From contig NC_090156.1 of the NCBI RefSeq assembly GCF_017916325.1, positions 147,001 to 211,000 of the forward strand: 64,000 bases of DNA. Reading direction: 5' to 3'. The notes under the pieces are model-generated. The model ran no database searches. It was not told where the DNA came from and saw only the letters and a program-made list of their open reading frames with translations. The stretch is from Leishmania martiniquensis (lineage: Eukaryota > Euglenozoa > Kinetoplastea > Trypanosomatida > Trypanosomatidae). Both the position numbers and the translations under genes were made by a program. Position 1 is the stretch's first letter. Each line of letters starts with the position of its first letter. Positions 1 to 9,603 of this stretch are shown in pieces.

Positions 1-1
1 C

Positions 2-1090
2 CTGCTGGCGAAGCTTGACAGCACACTCGGGCAGCGCAAAGTCGAGATCATCACCGTGGATACTGTCGCTCTGCCGCACAACTGCGTGCAGGTCATCTGC
101 CAGGGTGTGATGTACCTGCGCGAGTACCGCCGCGTGTTTCTCCATGTCTTCATGCTGGAGCCGACTGCGTATCGCACCAAGACCTATCACATTGCGTCGG
201 ATTACCTGCGCTTCGTTGACTCGGAGAAGGAAGTCATCCCCGAGGGCTCTGTCGTGATCGCGGCGGACCAGGTCGCCGCCTACCTTGAGGAGAGCCGCCG
301 CCGCGTGGAGGAAGAGCAGCGCCGCCAGCTTCTGGAGTTCCAGCAGCGCATCCGCCTGCAACAGCAACAGCTGCAGAGGCAGCAGCTGCAGATGCAGCAG
401 CAGCAACAGCTGCAGCGGAAGGCCGCTGCAGAGTCTGCCGCTGCGGCGAACGTCTCAGCTACCGCGTCTCGCCAAAGTCGCCCGGCTGCTTCGGCCCCAC
501 GCGATCAGTCCCAACCCCAAGAGCAGCGCCCCGCCCGCCCCCAACGCGACGGTGCCCGCCTCCCTCGCAGCGAGGACTCGCGTGAGCAGCGTGGTGAGTA
601 CAAGCCCCGTGATGGGCCTCGCGAGCAGCGTGAGCCTCGTGGCGAGCGCAAACCTCGCGAGCCTCGTGGCGAGCGCAAACCGCGCGAGGGAGAAGAGAAG
701 ACCGCTGCCGCATCCCCGTCTCGCCCAGCCGGTGAGGGGAAGAAAGGTGGCGAGCGCGCCTACCGAAAGCCCTCAGCTGCTGCGAACGCCACAAAAGGCG
801 CAGCTGCTGCTGGCGCGGCCCTCGGTGCAGAGCGCAAGCCGCGCCGCGAGTCTGGCCCGACCGCCGCCATCATCATGCTTCGTGTGCCAAAGAAGATTAA
901 GCTCTCGGACATCAAGGCGGAGGTGATCAGTCAAGGTTTCTCGGAGCCGGTGGACCTCTTCTGGTGTGGCCGCGACAGCGCCCATGCGGTCCTGAAGTTT
1001 TCCGCAACGGAGAAGGCAACAGAGGTCTTCCAGAAGAAACCCTTCCGGATGCAGGGCGAGACGCTGAACATCGACTACTACCACGAGTAG
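2..1090 (+). CDS. NTF2-domain / RRM protein, G3BP-like (5' truncated)
   Basis: The reading frame is open from the first bases of the window, so the N-terminus is missing. The codon at position 56 is an internal GTG (Val), not a start. The first ~80 visible residues look like the second half of an NTF2 fold (QVICQGVMYLREYRRVF, then TYHIASDYLRFVD). A glutamine-rich helix follows, then a basic Arg/Glu/Pro/Gly-rich disordered region with two tandem copies of EPRGERKPR (27-bp direct repeats at 632-658 and 659-685). The last ~75 residues resemble an RRM (IIMLRVPKKIKLSDI ... AVLKFSATEKATEVF). NTF2 plus low-complexity linker plus RRM is the architecture of G3BP/Rasputin stress-granule RNA-binding proteins. 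The domain order is seen; a role in mRNA granules is inferred. The RRM is short and lacks clear aromatic RNP residues. Confidence 0.7.
   Translation: MLAKLDSTLGQRKVEIITVDTVALPHNCVQVICQGVMYLREYRRVFLHVFMLEPTAYRTKTYHIASDYLRFVDSEKEVIPEGSVVIAADQVAAYLEESRRRVEEEQRRQLLEFQQRIRLQQQQLQRQQLQMQQQQQLQRKAAAESAAAANVSATASRQSRPAASAPRDQSQPQEQRPARPQRDGARLPRSEDSREQRGEYKPRDGPREQREPRGERKPREPRGERKPREGEEKTAAASPSRPAGEGKKGGERAYRKPSAAANATKGAAAAGAALGAERKPRRESGPTAAIIMLRVPKKIKLSDIKAEVISQGFSEPVDLFWCGRDSAHAVLKFSATEKATEVFQKKPFRMQGETLNIDYYHE
632..685 (+). repeat. Two 27-bp tandem repeats inside the G3BP-like gene
   Basis: Two adjacent 27-bp units encode EPRGERKPR twice. They differ at one visible position near the end of the unit (cctcgc versus ccgcgc). 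Length variation between strains would be in frame. Confidence 0.85.
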
Positions 1091-2549
1091 GCACTTCCAG
1101 TGCAGGCCCATGTCTCGGCGCTGAGGTGGTGGTGCGACGTCTCAGAAAGCACGAGCGGCGCCACCGTCCGCCCGCCTCTTCCTCTCTCCCGGCCGCTCGA
1201 AAGGCAAAGGTGTCGGGAGGGAGGCGGAGCACAGGCGTGAATGCGGCTGCTCCTCCGCAGCCGATTGCATCACTGGCACCGCCTCTGCGCTGTTAGTGTT
1301 TACCTTAAAGTTCTCTAAAACCTTTTTTTTCGAGGGGGCAGTCCACCTGTGCGTCTGCCTGTACGGGAGAGGGCAGAGGTGCGCGTACATCCGCCGCCGC
1401 CAACACCAATGGTCCGCGCGGAGAGACCACCCTCCCCCCTCTCTCCGGGACCCCCTCTACACACATACACACACGCACCACACGCACGCCGACGCGTTCA
1501 TACAAATTTTCAGATGGCACGTCCGTGTAATCGAGAGGGTCGTGCCGCGGATCCTGCGGCTAGTGCATGTGTGTGCGTGTGTGTGTCGCTCTCTCTGTGC
1601 GTACTTGCTTGTGTGTTCCTCGCTGACGTGACATCTCTGAATCATAGACAAGAACACTAAAGCACGTGTCGCGAGCGCCGAACAGCACCAGCGCCAACGT
1701 CCATAATGCGAGGGGAATAAGGCGGGGCAACGCACACATAGACGCAGACCTCCCGAGGGTCAGGGGTCGCGTGCTAGAGGTGGTGCAGAGATGCGGCTGT
1801 ACGTATGTGCCCCCACCCCACCTCCGCGCCGATCTCGTGGCATTCGTGCACAGCTGTTTGGCCATCATCTCACGGCCGCGATCACGTCGTACCCGGCAGT
1901 TTGAGCTACTCCGCTCCCGTCCACTTCCTCCGACTGCCCTCCGAAAAGCGCCGCCGCCCGCATCATTGGATGGCCATCTCGCGCAGCTCTTATGGCACCT
2001 GAGCCCCTTCGCCCCTCTCCACCCCCCCCTCCTACGTCAATCCTATTCTGTGCCCATGGCAGCTTATGGGAAACGTTGGCGTCAGACTGCACCAACCACG
2101 GCCACCCCTTCCACCACATCTCTCTTCTCGCCGCTTTTCCGCACTCGGCGACAGCGTCTCAAGCGCCGTGTCAGTAGATCGTTGTCTCTGGAGCGTGTGT
2201 GCGCGCACCGGTGAGTGACTCTTCCGCACGCACAAACAGACACGCTCACGCGCACACACTCTGTGTGGTGTGTGTCTTCCCCCCCACCTCCTCCTCCGCT
2301 ACCCCATAGCCCCCACCACACCACACCTCCCCTCCTCCACCCCTTTCTCAGTTGCCTCACTTTTTTCTTTCATCGCTTTGTTCGCTGCCTTTGCATTGGG
2401 TCATTTCCTCTCGTCTCTCTTTCCTACCGATCCCCAGCGTCCCCCACATAGAATTGCTTCGTCGCCGTCGCACACTCGAATACATTGGTGGCAACGCGCA
2501 CGGGAACACAGAAGCGTCAGTGAAGGGCTCGGCACCGGAAAAAGAAAAA
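1091..2549 (+). promoter_or_regulatory. Intergenic region with trans-splice signal for the desaturase gene
   Basis: This is the 3' UTR of the G3BP-like gene and the 5' UTR of the next gene. It is rich in CA/TG and CT runs, and no convincing ORF was seen. The long pyrimidine-rich stretch at about 2352-2435 ends in the AG at 2436-2437, the likely spliced-leader acceptor. The first ATG after it is the chosen start at 2550, which gives a 5' UTR of about 112 nt. Confidence 0.6.
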
Positions 2550-3383
2550 ATGCCTGCCGTCTCATCGGCTGCGAAGACCTCGGGTGGCGAGGTGATTGGC
2601 CGCGAGGGCGATCCGTCGGTGCGCCGGGCGAACGCGAAGAAGCTGGCTGCCGGCTACACCAGGAAGAAGCGCTTCTTCGAGTGCTGCTACCTCTCCGCCT
2701 CCGCGCTGCTCTGGTGCAGCAATGTGATCTCGTGCGGCCGCTACTTTGTCTTCTCGTCTGATGCGAACGTGATGCAGCTCTTGTGGATGCCGCTCTTCAT
2801 CCTGGCGGCCATGACGCTGGCAGACCTCGTTTCCGGCTTCGTGCACTGGGGCCTGGACACCTGGGGCTCCCCCAGCACGCCTGTTTTTGGCAGCTTCATC
2901 CGAAGCTTCCGCGAGCACCACGTCGACCAAACAGCCATGTGCAAGCACGACTTCATCGAAACGAATGCCGACTCGACGCTGCCGCTGCTCCCTGTGTTGC
3001 TCATCCAGTACGCGTGTGTGCACTCCACGAACCGCAGCGGCAACGGCTACGTTGCCAACCTGCATGTCCGCAACATCGGCGTCCACGTCTTCCTCTGCAC
3101 CTTTTTCCTCTTTGTCGGCATCACGAATGAGATCCATAAGTGGTCGCACCAGGCGAAGCAGTCCCGCATTGTGCGCAAGGCAATGGACATGGGCATCATC
3201 CTGTCCCCCATCTCCCACCGCAAGCACCACAAGGACCCCTTCGACCGCACCTACTGCATCACCACTGGGTGGCTGAACCCCCTGCTCGACTCCGTGAACT
3301 TCTGGCGCCACCTCGAGTCGCTGGTGTCTTCGATCACGGGCGAGATTCCGCGCTCAAACGATCAGGCGCTGCTGGGGAAGTGA
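2550..3383 (+). CDS. PEDS1: Plasmanylethanolamine desaturase (TMEM189/Kua/CarF family)
   Basis: This 277-residue protein belongs to the Kua/TMEM189 family, which introduces the vinyl-ether double bond of plasmalogens in the ER. It carries the family's conserved histidines: FVHWGLDTWG, a second cluster REHHVDQTAMCKHDF, then NEIHKWSHQ and SPISHRKHHKDPFDRTY. These His residues are expected to ligate a di-iron centre. At least three or four hydrophobic segments flank them, fitting an ER membrane desaturase. The start is the first ATG after the predicted trans-splice acceptor at 2436-2437; the frame is open further upstream but that part lies before the acceptor and reads as UTR. There is no fused ubiquitin-conjugating domain, unlike the human TMEM189-UBE2V1 readthrough. 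Function follows from the family and is consistent with the abundance of ether lipids in Leishmania. Confidence 0.88.
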   Translation: MPAVSSAAKTSGGEVIGREGDPSVRRANAKKLAAGYTRKKRFFECCYLSASALLWCSNVISCGRYFVFSSDANVMQLLWMPLFILAAMTLADLVSGFVHWGLDTWGSPSTPVFGSFIRSFREHHVDQTAMCKHDFIETNADSTLPLLPVLLIQYACVHSTNRSGNGYVANLHVRNIGVHVFLCTFFLFVGITNEIHKWSHQAKQSRIVRKAMDMGIILSPISHRKHHKDPFDRTYCITTGWLNPLLDSVNFWRHLESLVSSITGEIPRSNDQALLGK

Positions 3384-4568
3384 CCGCACACGAGGGAAGA
3401 GAGGAAAGCGCAGACATCCTCGGCACTCGCCCCTCGGACATGAGACGGAGGAGCCGCAGCTTGCGAGTGAGCGAGCAAGGCAATTAGCCGCCGCCGCGTG
3501 CGTCGCAGCCTCCCACATCTCTCTCTCTGGTGGGGTTGCCCTTCTATTGTGCTCTCGTGGTGTGCGATCTTCCCTTCACCTCCTCCGTCTCACATGTCGC
3601 CACATGTCGTCGGCATGGGCATATGCAACGGAGTTGGTGTGTAGGCGGGTGGGTAAGTGTGCCTCTCAATGCCTCTTTTACGGTTGCGTTTGCGTTTTCT
3701 TTCGTTGCGTGTGTGTGTGTGTGTCCTCTCCCTCCCCCCTCTCCCCCTCCCTCACCCGCTCTGTTCCTGAACATCTCTATTCATCTTCCCCCCCTCTCTC
3801 CCTCACCCACGCATCTGCGCACATCTCCGCCCGCCCTCATGGACGTCTTTCCGTGGGCAGCGTCTCTGCCCTCTCCCCCTATTCTTTCAACTTTCTGCCT
3901 TCCCATCCTCACCGCCGTTGCACGCGCATGGTGCCGCTCGCGTTGGTGAGACGGCGAGTGCGCCGGTACTGAGCGGCACGCGAACAGAATTGAACCGCTT
4001 TCCGCCCGATCGTGACTATTTTCTGTTGCGCGAACGCGAAGCGTTGCCGGTGTACATATACATGCATGCCTGTGCCGGTGCGTATGTATGTATGTGTGTG
4101 TGTGTGATGTCATGGTGGGTTGATGCCGTAATGGTGATTCAGCTTAGAAGCGAGAGCGCAAGAGGCCGGACGGGCAGAAGGGAGAGATGTACAAGCGCGA
4201 GATGATGTGATCGCGAAAGGGTAAGGAGTGTGCAAAGAAAAAAAAGACGCAGCGGAAGACAAAGATAGTCAAGGTGTGCTCTGTGCTGAGCTGATGGTGC
4301 TTCTTCGAGCGCCGGGATCTTATCCGCGGCGACCGCAACAAAAAGGGGGTGCCCTCCACGGCGCCAAGGCTGGGCACCTTCTGCCCATTGCGTACGTGTG
4401 TCAGTGTCGATGTCGGTGTCGGCGCCGCCAGCTCTGTTGCTACTCTGCCCCCCTCCCTCTCCTTCATCCGTCTCTCGATGCGGGCACGTACGCGCCCCGA
4501 CAGAGCCGTGCGCTCTATCTCTCTCCACTCCCTCTCACTCTGAGTCCCCGCCTTCATCAAATCTCCAC
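3384..4568 (+). promoter_or_regulatory. Intergenic UTR region
   Basis: This region holds pyrimidine tracts around 3721-3810 and a GTAT/GT microsatellite near 4081-4108. A CT-rich stretch (4440-4542) ends in AG at 4543-4544, a possible acceptor 24 nt before the next start. No other gene was seen. Confidence 0.5.
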
Positions 4569-5252
4569 ATGAAGGCCATACTTCAGGTGGGGCCTGCGCA
4601 GCTCGTCGTCGAAGGTCCCGCCTTTCACCTCCTTTGCGAGGACATTCAACAAACACTTGCAGGGCTCGTGGCGCTGCAGGCATCTAGCATCACCCTGACG
4701 CTGCACGTCGGTCATCTGGAGACCTGCCTGGCGGAGGATGCACGCCGGCTGAACGCCGCAGTCATGGCGCTGCCCAAATATCATCTCGGCAATGGCGATG
4801 GCGGCAACCCATTTGCAGGAAACTCGTTGCCTATCCGTCCAGTCACCGTGCCTCCTCCTCAATGGCGAAGGCACGCATACATGAGGGCGGCATCGCCCCC
4901 GCCACACCACCTGTGCCCTAGCACTATCGAGCGACGGCCTGTCGTACACAAGGGCCCGTTCTTCATATTCTCGGCGGCGTCCTTTGATAGGGCAGAGGCG
5001 GTGGTGCAGCAACTGCATGCGTGTCTGCTGGAGCAGCGTCTCCTGCTGGACGACATGGAGCTGCACGCAATGTGCGATGGAGGTGACGGCCTTAGCGCTT
5101 CTGACACGTCGCCACGTGTGTTGCCGCTCCCCATTATCGAACTTGACACGTACTTGTCCACATCTGCCAATGTGATGGCGGAGTACGACGCAGAGGGGCA
5201 TCGCAGGCGCTCCTCAACGACAGTCGTCGGAGTAGCCGCCGCTCGGCGATAG
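4569..5252 (+). CDS. Conserved-looking hypothetical protein, 227 aa
   Basis: I do not recognise this protein. The start MKAILQVGPAQLVVEG was chosen because it is the first in-frame Met after a CT-rich tract with AG at 4543-4544; the frame upstream is low-complexity Pro/Ser. The N-terminal ~75 residues look like an alpha/beta fold with a hydrophobic helix (FHLLCEDIQQTLAGLVAL). The middle is Pro/His-rich. A second structured segment, PVVHKGPFFIFSAASFDRA, runs into a helix with LLLDD. The tail is Ser/Arg-rich. No signal peptide, membrane span or catalytic motif is visible. Codon use and position on the sense strand of the array support a real gene. Confidence 0.6.
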   Translation: MKAILQVGPAQLVVEGPAFHLLCEDIQQTLAGLVALQASSITLTLHVGHLETCLAEDARRLNAAVMALPKYHLGNGDGGNPFAGNSLPIRPVTVPPPQWRRHAYMRAASPPPHHLCPSTIERRPVVHKGPFFIFSAASFDRAEAVVQQLHACLLEQRLLLDDMELHAMCDGGDGLSASDTSPRVLPLPIIELDTYLSTSANVMAEYDAEGHRRRSSTTVVGVAAARR

Positions 5253-6010
5253 TAGCCATGTGCATTGGGGTGGAGGTCGCGTTCTGAAGCGCGAGAGCAT
5301 GGCACCTTGCACAGCACTCGCCCTTCACACGACAGGCACAGACGCATGAGACACACACACACACCAACGCACATATATATATATATCCCTGAGTGTATCT
5401 GCGTGTTTCGCCACCATTACCAATGTCGCTGCGGAAGTGGCCTTTCATCACTTCTTTACCGTGGAACTGCCGCCTCTCTCCCTCTATGACGTCGACGCCA
5501 TCCGCCATTGGGTCAGAGCCTGTGTATGTGTACATGTCAATGAGAGAGGGAGCTTCAGCCCCCCCACGGCGGCACGAGCAAGGACAGTGGCGCCTCCTCA
5601 TCCTCGCCCGTTATCCATTGGCCGCGTCCGAGGCTTCCGCGCTTGCCGCCATCGATCTGCCATCGTGCTTCCTTAGAGGAGGGGAGGCGGGTCTTTTTTC
5701 CGGGCTCGGCAAAGGAGACGGAGAGCGTTCCTGAGCCATGAAGTCGCGCCCACCGCACACCCTCCCTCTCCCACCCGCCCACCCCTCCAGCCACCATTCG
5801 CCCCTGCCACTGTTACCACTGCACGGCACAAACGCGCGCATTCATAGTGCTGCGGCGCTCTCCTTCGCATCGAAGCCAAGAGCACGCAGACTCCGTACAC
5901 ATACACCTCATTGCTCAGGCGCATCCGCGGAGAAGCAGCCGGAAACGGGTAGGGGAAAGGCTGCCGTGTGGGAAAGAAACGGAGTGTGGCGCCGCTGCCA
6001 CTCCGCCATC
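5253..6010 (+). promoter_or_regulatory. Intergenic region with CA/AT microsatellites
   Basis: A (CA)n tract lies near 5351-5364 and (AT)7 at 5373-5386. A pyrimidine stretch at about 5757-5788 ends in AG at 5789-5790. No ATG occurs between that AG and the start at 6011, which supports that start. Confidence 0.55.
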
Positions 6011-8788
6011 ATGGCGGAGATATCTCAGGTGCAGGTGGTGTGTGCCCATTACACCGCCATCGTCGAGGAGTACGTTCTCTTCCGCAAAGTGCGCCAGCTC
6101 GTTGCGCAGGCTCTGCCGTTCGGCAAGATCATCGTAGGGAGCCATGTGTCATCCGCGCGCAAGTCCGCCGTAGACGCGAAGGGTGTGCCTCATCGCCCAT
6201 CACCCGCGGCGCGCGGCGCTCATCAGCATATTAAGGAAGAGCACGAAGAAGACCATCAGGACGCTTCAACGCGCCTGGCAGCCCTGGCGCTGCCGGCGTC
6301 ACTGCTGCGTGCATGGCTTTGGCGCGCAGAGGCGGCAGCAGACGGCAGCATCACAGACGCGGACAGCGTAGCGACTCAGCTGCAGTCGAGCGGGGAGGTT
6401 TGGCTTTCGGTGCAGACAGCGCTTGAGTACGCCTCCCTCACCTATGGGCCCATCCACGTCATCAGTTGGCTGCAATGGGAGGAAGTCAGCGCGCTTTACA
6501 AGGCCGAGCAGCCGCGCCATAAATGGTACGCTGAGTCAGCCGCGGCAACAGCGGGGGCGCTGCCCCTGAGAAGAACGCCACCGCGCATCCTCGTGCAAGT
6601 GGTGCTGCTATGGCTTTATGAAGGTAAAATGTACCGCCTGACGCCGGCGGAGTTGTTGAAAGTGGATCTGCAGGCGCGCGAGGTGCTCACTGCACAGTTG
6701 CCACCACCGCATGCAGCACTTACAGTGCCGTCTGCGATGCCGTGCTCGAGGTCGCTATTCACGTGCTACTTGGCGCTGGAGTGCCCGCCCGGTACTCTGT
6801 GGCCGCACCACATTCCCGTGCCGATGGCAGAGCCGCTGCTGACTCGCCAAGAGCTGATCGAACTGGTACGGGCCACGGCCAACATACGTCGGCATCATCC
6901 ACTGCGTGTAGCGTACCGAGTATGGCCACAGGCCACCCTGCCGACAGCTGCAGCGCCAGCAACGGCAGCACCCGGGTCTGGCAGCCGTGCTGGCATCTCC
7001 TCTGCTGCAACGCGAGTCGTGATGGCAGCGCCGACCACCCGTGCGCCTCCCCTGCGCGCGTTGGAGAGCGACGCCGCGATGGCGGAGCTCATTCGCGATG
7101 TCCTCGCGTACGGTTGCACGTCGGTGCAAATCGTCGCGGTGCGCAGTGGCCGCGTGCGGATCGCGAACGTGAATGGCGAAAGAGCTGAGGCGGGCGGCAG
7201 CGCTGTGCCGAGAGCATCGCAGCGGCCACACGGTGCTGAGCATAGCGCGCACAAGGCGGAAGGAAGACGCTGTGTTCTTGTCGCAGGAGGCATTACGCAG
7301 CAGAACAGCGCCGCTCAGCACGGTGGAGACGCCACCGTGTTGCGCGCGGCAGCAGTTTCATCGCCGTCACCAATGGCAGCAGCGGTGCAGCGGAACAACT
7401 CTGACGCGGGGGAGTCAGTGCTCGCTGATAGAGAGGGTGCGGAGGTGGCGAGCAAGGACAGCGAGGCGGCAATCCGCACTGTACATCGGGAAGGATCTTC
7501 GGACAACCTCGCCTGCTCCACCCCCGCAGAGGCAGGGGGGATGGCCGAACCGGGGGGCGCAGCCAGCGGCAGGGATGAACGGGAAAGTACCGACGGCGCC
7601 GCCCTTTCGCCGTTGCTACGAAGCCCTCAGTGGCACAAGAGGAGACACACCTCACCGATCGATGACGGCGACTCGAAGGCCTCCGCTGCCGATAGCCCTG
7701 AGCTCTTTCTGCCGGACGCACTGCCGCCCTCTCGGTCCGAGGAGAGCACAGGCAGCAACATCTCTACTAGCGAAGCGGCTCTGCGAGTCGCCCATCACCG
7801 CAGCCTGAGCGGTGCAGACCAATTCGGCGAGACATGGCGTAGCCCCAAGCGGCGCGCTGAGAGCGTTTCAGGCGAGGGAGCGAGTGGTGGCGGTGGATCG
7901 CGGCAGCAGTTGTCTCGCGTGAAAGGTCGTTTACAGAGCGCCACCGTCCCTGTCGAGGCCGAAAGGGAAGAAGCGATTAAGGCACTGGTGCGGGAGGAAC
8001 CGCCGGCGTCGTATCTGGACAAGCTCATAGCGGAGGACTCGTCGCACAGTCGTCGGGCTCCACACACACCGCCTACGCATGCCCCTGCGCCACCGCCGCT
8101 CACAATGTCTGAGAATGCAGGAGGCGTCGCTGCAGGAACTTCAGAGGAGACAGTCGCAGACAGCCTTCCCGTCGCTTTCCCGTCGTCGTGTGCGAAGTCG
8201 TCCTTGATCGACCCCTTTACTCACCCGCAGCTCGCCGCCACACCGGATTCCGCGGCTGCGGTGTTTGTACGCTACGAGGTGGACCCCACTGTCGTGCGCG
8301 TCTCTGGCCCGGTGCTGCAGGGGGTGCTGCAGCACCTTCAGGAGGTCATCTTCCAGCGATGCTGTGCCCATCTGTGCCAAGACCTGGACGCGCCGCGCCC
8401 GCGCTTTCACGTCGCACACCACTATCGCCGAGCTGGCAGCACACCACCGAAGGCGGCCACGAACTCTATCGGCTCCTCCTCGGTGGCTGCAGCAGCCTCC
8501 CATGGGGCCACGCCGGTAGGGGGGGACAGCAACGGGGACCTCAACCTCAGAGACTCTGGCCTCCCAACCGCCTCCGCCTCCGCTGCGTCTGCCGCCACCT
8601 TGACCGCGCCGCCCTCTGAGTACATTTTGCCGCTCTACCAGTACACTTTTACCCGTGTGGAAGAGGACGCCCTGGAGCGCTGCATCGCGGAGATCATGGC
8701 AGTCTACCAGGGGCTCGAGCAGCTGCCGGCGAAGGAGGCGGAGGAGTGGATGCGGACGGCGCCGAGCCCTGTTTCCCATCCATACTAA
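6011..8788 (+). CDS. Large hypothetical protein with structured ends, 925 aa
   Basis: I do not recognise this protein. The start MAEISQVQVVCAHYTA is the first ATG after the likely splice acceptor at 5789-5790; the frame is open before it but encodes low-complexity Pro/His/Arg sequence. Residues ~1-55 and ~95-300 look folded, with many Leu/Trp/Val (VWLSVQTALEYASLTYG, ILVQVVLLWLYEGKMYRL). Residues ~360-740 are disordered, rich in Ala/Ser/Glu/Gly. Hydrophobic segments return near the C-terminus (VVRVSGPVLQGVLQHLQEVI and EYILPLYQYTFTRVEEDALE). No catalytic motif, transmembrane helix or signal peptide is evident. Folded ends joined by a long charged linker suggest a scaffold or regulator, but that is only inference. 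Confidence 0.65.
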   Translation: MAEISQVQVVCAHYTAIVEEYVLFRKVRQLVAQALPFGKIIVGSHVSSARKSAVDAKGVPHRPSPAARGAHQHIKEEHEEDHQDASTRLAALALPASLLRAWLWRAEAAADGSITDADSVATQLQSSGEVWLSVQTALEYASLTYGPIHVISWLQWEEVSALYKAEQPRHKWYAESAAATAGALPLRRTPPRILVQVVLLWLYEGKMYRLTPAELLKVDLQAREVLTAQLPPPHAALTVPSAMPCSRSLFTCYLALECPPGTLWPHHIPVPMAEPLLTRQELIELVRATANIRRHHPLRVAYRVWPQATLPTAAAPATAAPGSGSRAGISSAATRVVMAAPTTRAPPLRALESDAAMAELIRDVLAYGCTSVQIVAVRSGRVRIANVNGERAEAGGSAVPRASQRPHGAEHSAHKAEGRRCVLVAGGITQQNSAAQHGGDATVLRAAAVSSPSPMAAAVQRNNSDAGESVLADREGAEVASKDSEAAIRTVHREGSSDNLACSTPAEAGGMAEPGGAASGRDERESTDGAALSPLLRSPQWHKRRHTSPIDDGDSKASAADSPELFLPDALPPSRSEESTGSNISTSEAALRVAHHRSLSGADQFGETWRSPKRRAESVSGEGASGGGGSRQQLSRVKGRLQSATVPVEAEREEAIKALVREEPPASYLDKLIAEDSSHSRRAPHTPPTHAPAPPPLTMSENAGGVAAGTSEETVADSLPVAFPSSCAKSSLIDPFTHPQLAATPDSAAAVFVRYEVDPTVVRVSGPVLQGVLQHLQEVIFQRCCAHLCQDLDAPRPRFHVAHHYRRAGSTPPKAATNSIGSSSVAAAASHGATPVGGDSNGDLNLRDSGLPTASASAASAATLTAPPSEYILPLYQYTFTRVEEDALERCIAEIMAVYQGLEQLPAKEAEEWMRTAPSPVSHPY

Positions 8789-9603
8789 ACGTGGGCGCGC
8801 GCAGAGAGGGATGCGTTGTCGCCATGACGGATCGGGTAGTGAGAGGAGCGGGAAGGCAAATGGCGGGGCGGCACATGCGCCCACCGCTTAGGGCTCCTTC
8901 CGAGCGGACGAGCTGAGGCCTTTTCTGTCACGGCGGTGGAGCGTCTGTACACACGCTGACATCGGCGTGGTGCTTTCTCGCACTCTCTGGCACACCCTCA
9001 CCTTCCCTTCTTCCTCTCCGTGCTTACCCCTTCTCCCACGCCTCTCCTCCCTCAGCTTTGCGTGAGCACGCCTACACCCATCGCGCTCGCGTGTTCGACG
9101 GAGGGGGAGGGAGAAGAGGAGGTAGAGGAAAGAGAAACGAAATCGAGCGCGGCCGTGGCTGTCGATGCAGTGGTGATGGGTCGTGTCCGTCTGCCGTCGG
9201 TATGTTGGTGCGCGTGATGGCTTGCCGCGCTCCGTTGTGTATGTGTCATGAGGTGAGCAAGTGAAAAGAGGCACGCACTTGCGCACAGGTGTGCAGAAGT
9301 CAACAAAAGGCGTTCGTCAACAACGCCAGTAGCGCAGGCACCTGCCGGACTAGGCTGCAGCGTGTCACACACACAGAGGCACACACCCGCACACGTGTGC
9401 GCGTGCATCTCCGGCCCTCCCTCCCCCCTCGCTCACTCACTCACTTTCTCCTCCCCCCTCCTTTCGCTTACCGCGTCTTCCCGACCTGTCTCTGTGGCAT
9501 GCGCTGCTATCCGCACATACACACTTACACACACGCTGTGCGTACGGAGCGTATGGTCAGGAGAGCTCAGTGCACAGACAGAGAAGCAAAATCGCGACGG
9601 ACG
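8789..9603 (+). promoter_or_regulatory. Intergenic region upstream of VPS35
   Basis: A long CT tract lies at about 9414-9500. The first AG after it is at 9548-9549. An in-frame ATG at 9553 would then be possible (17 extra residues). AGs further downstream (9558-9559, 9569-9570) would leave 9604 as the first Met. No other gene was seen. Confidence 0.5.

Noticed and set aside
2352..2549. 66-codon N-terminal extension of the desaturase
   Set aside because: Lies mostly upstream of the AG at 2436-2437 and encodes pyrimidine-tract-like sequence; the next ATG is 2550.
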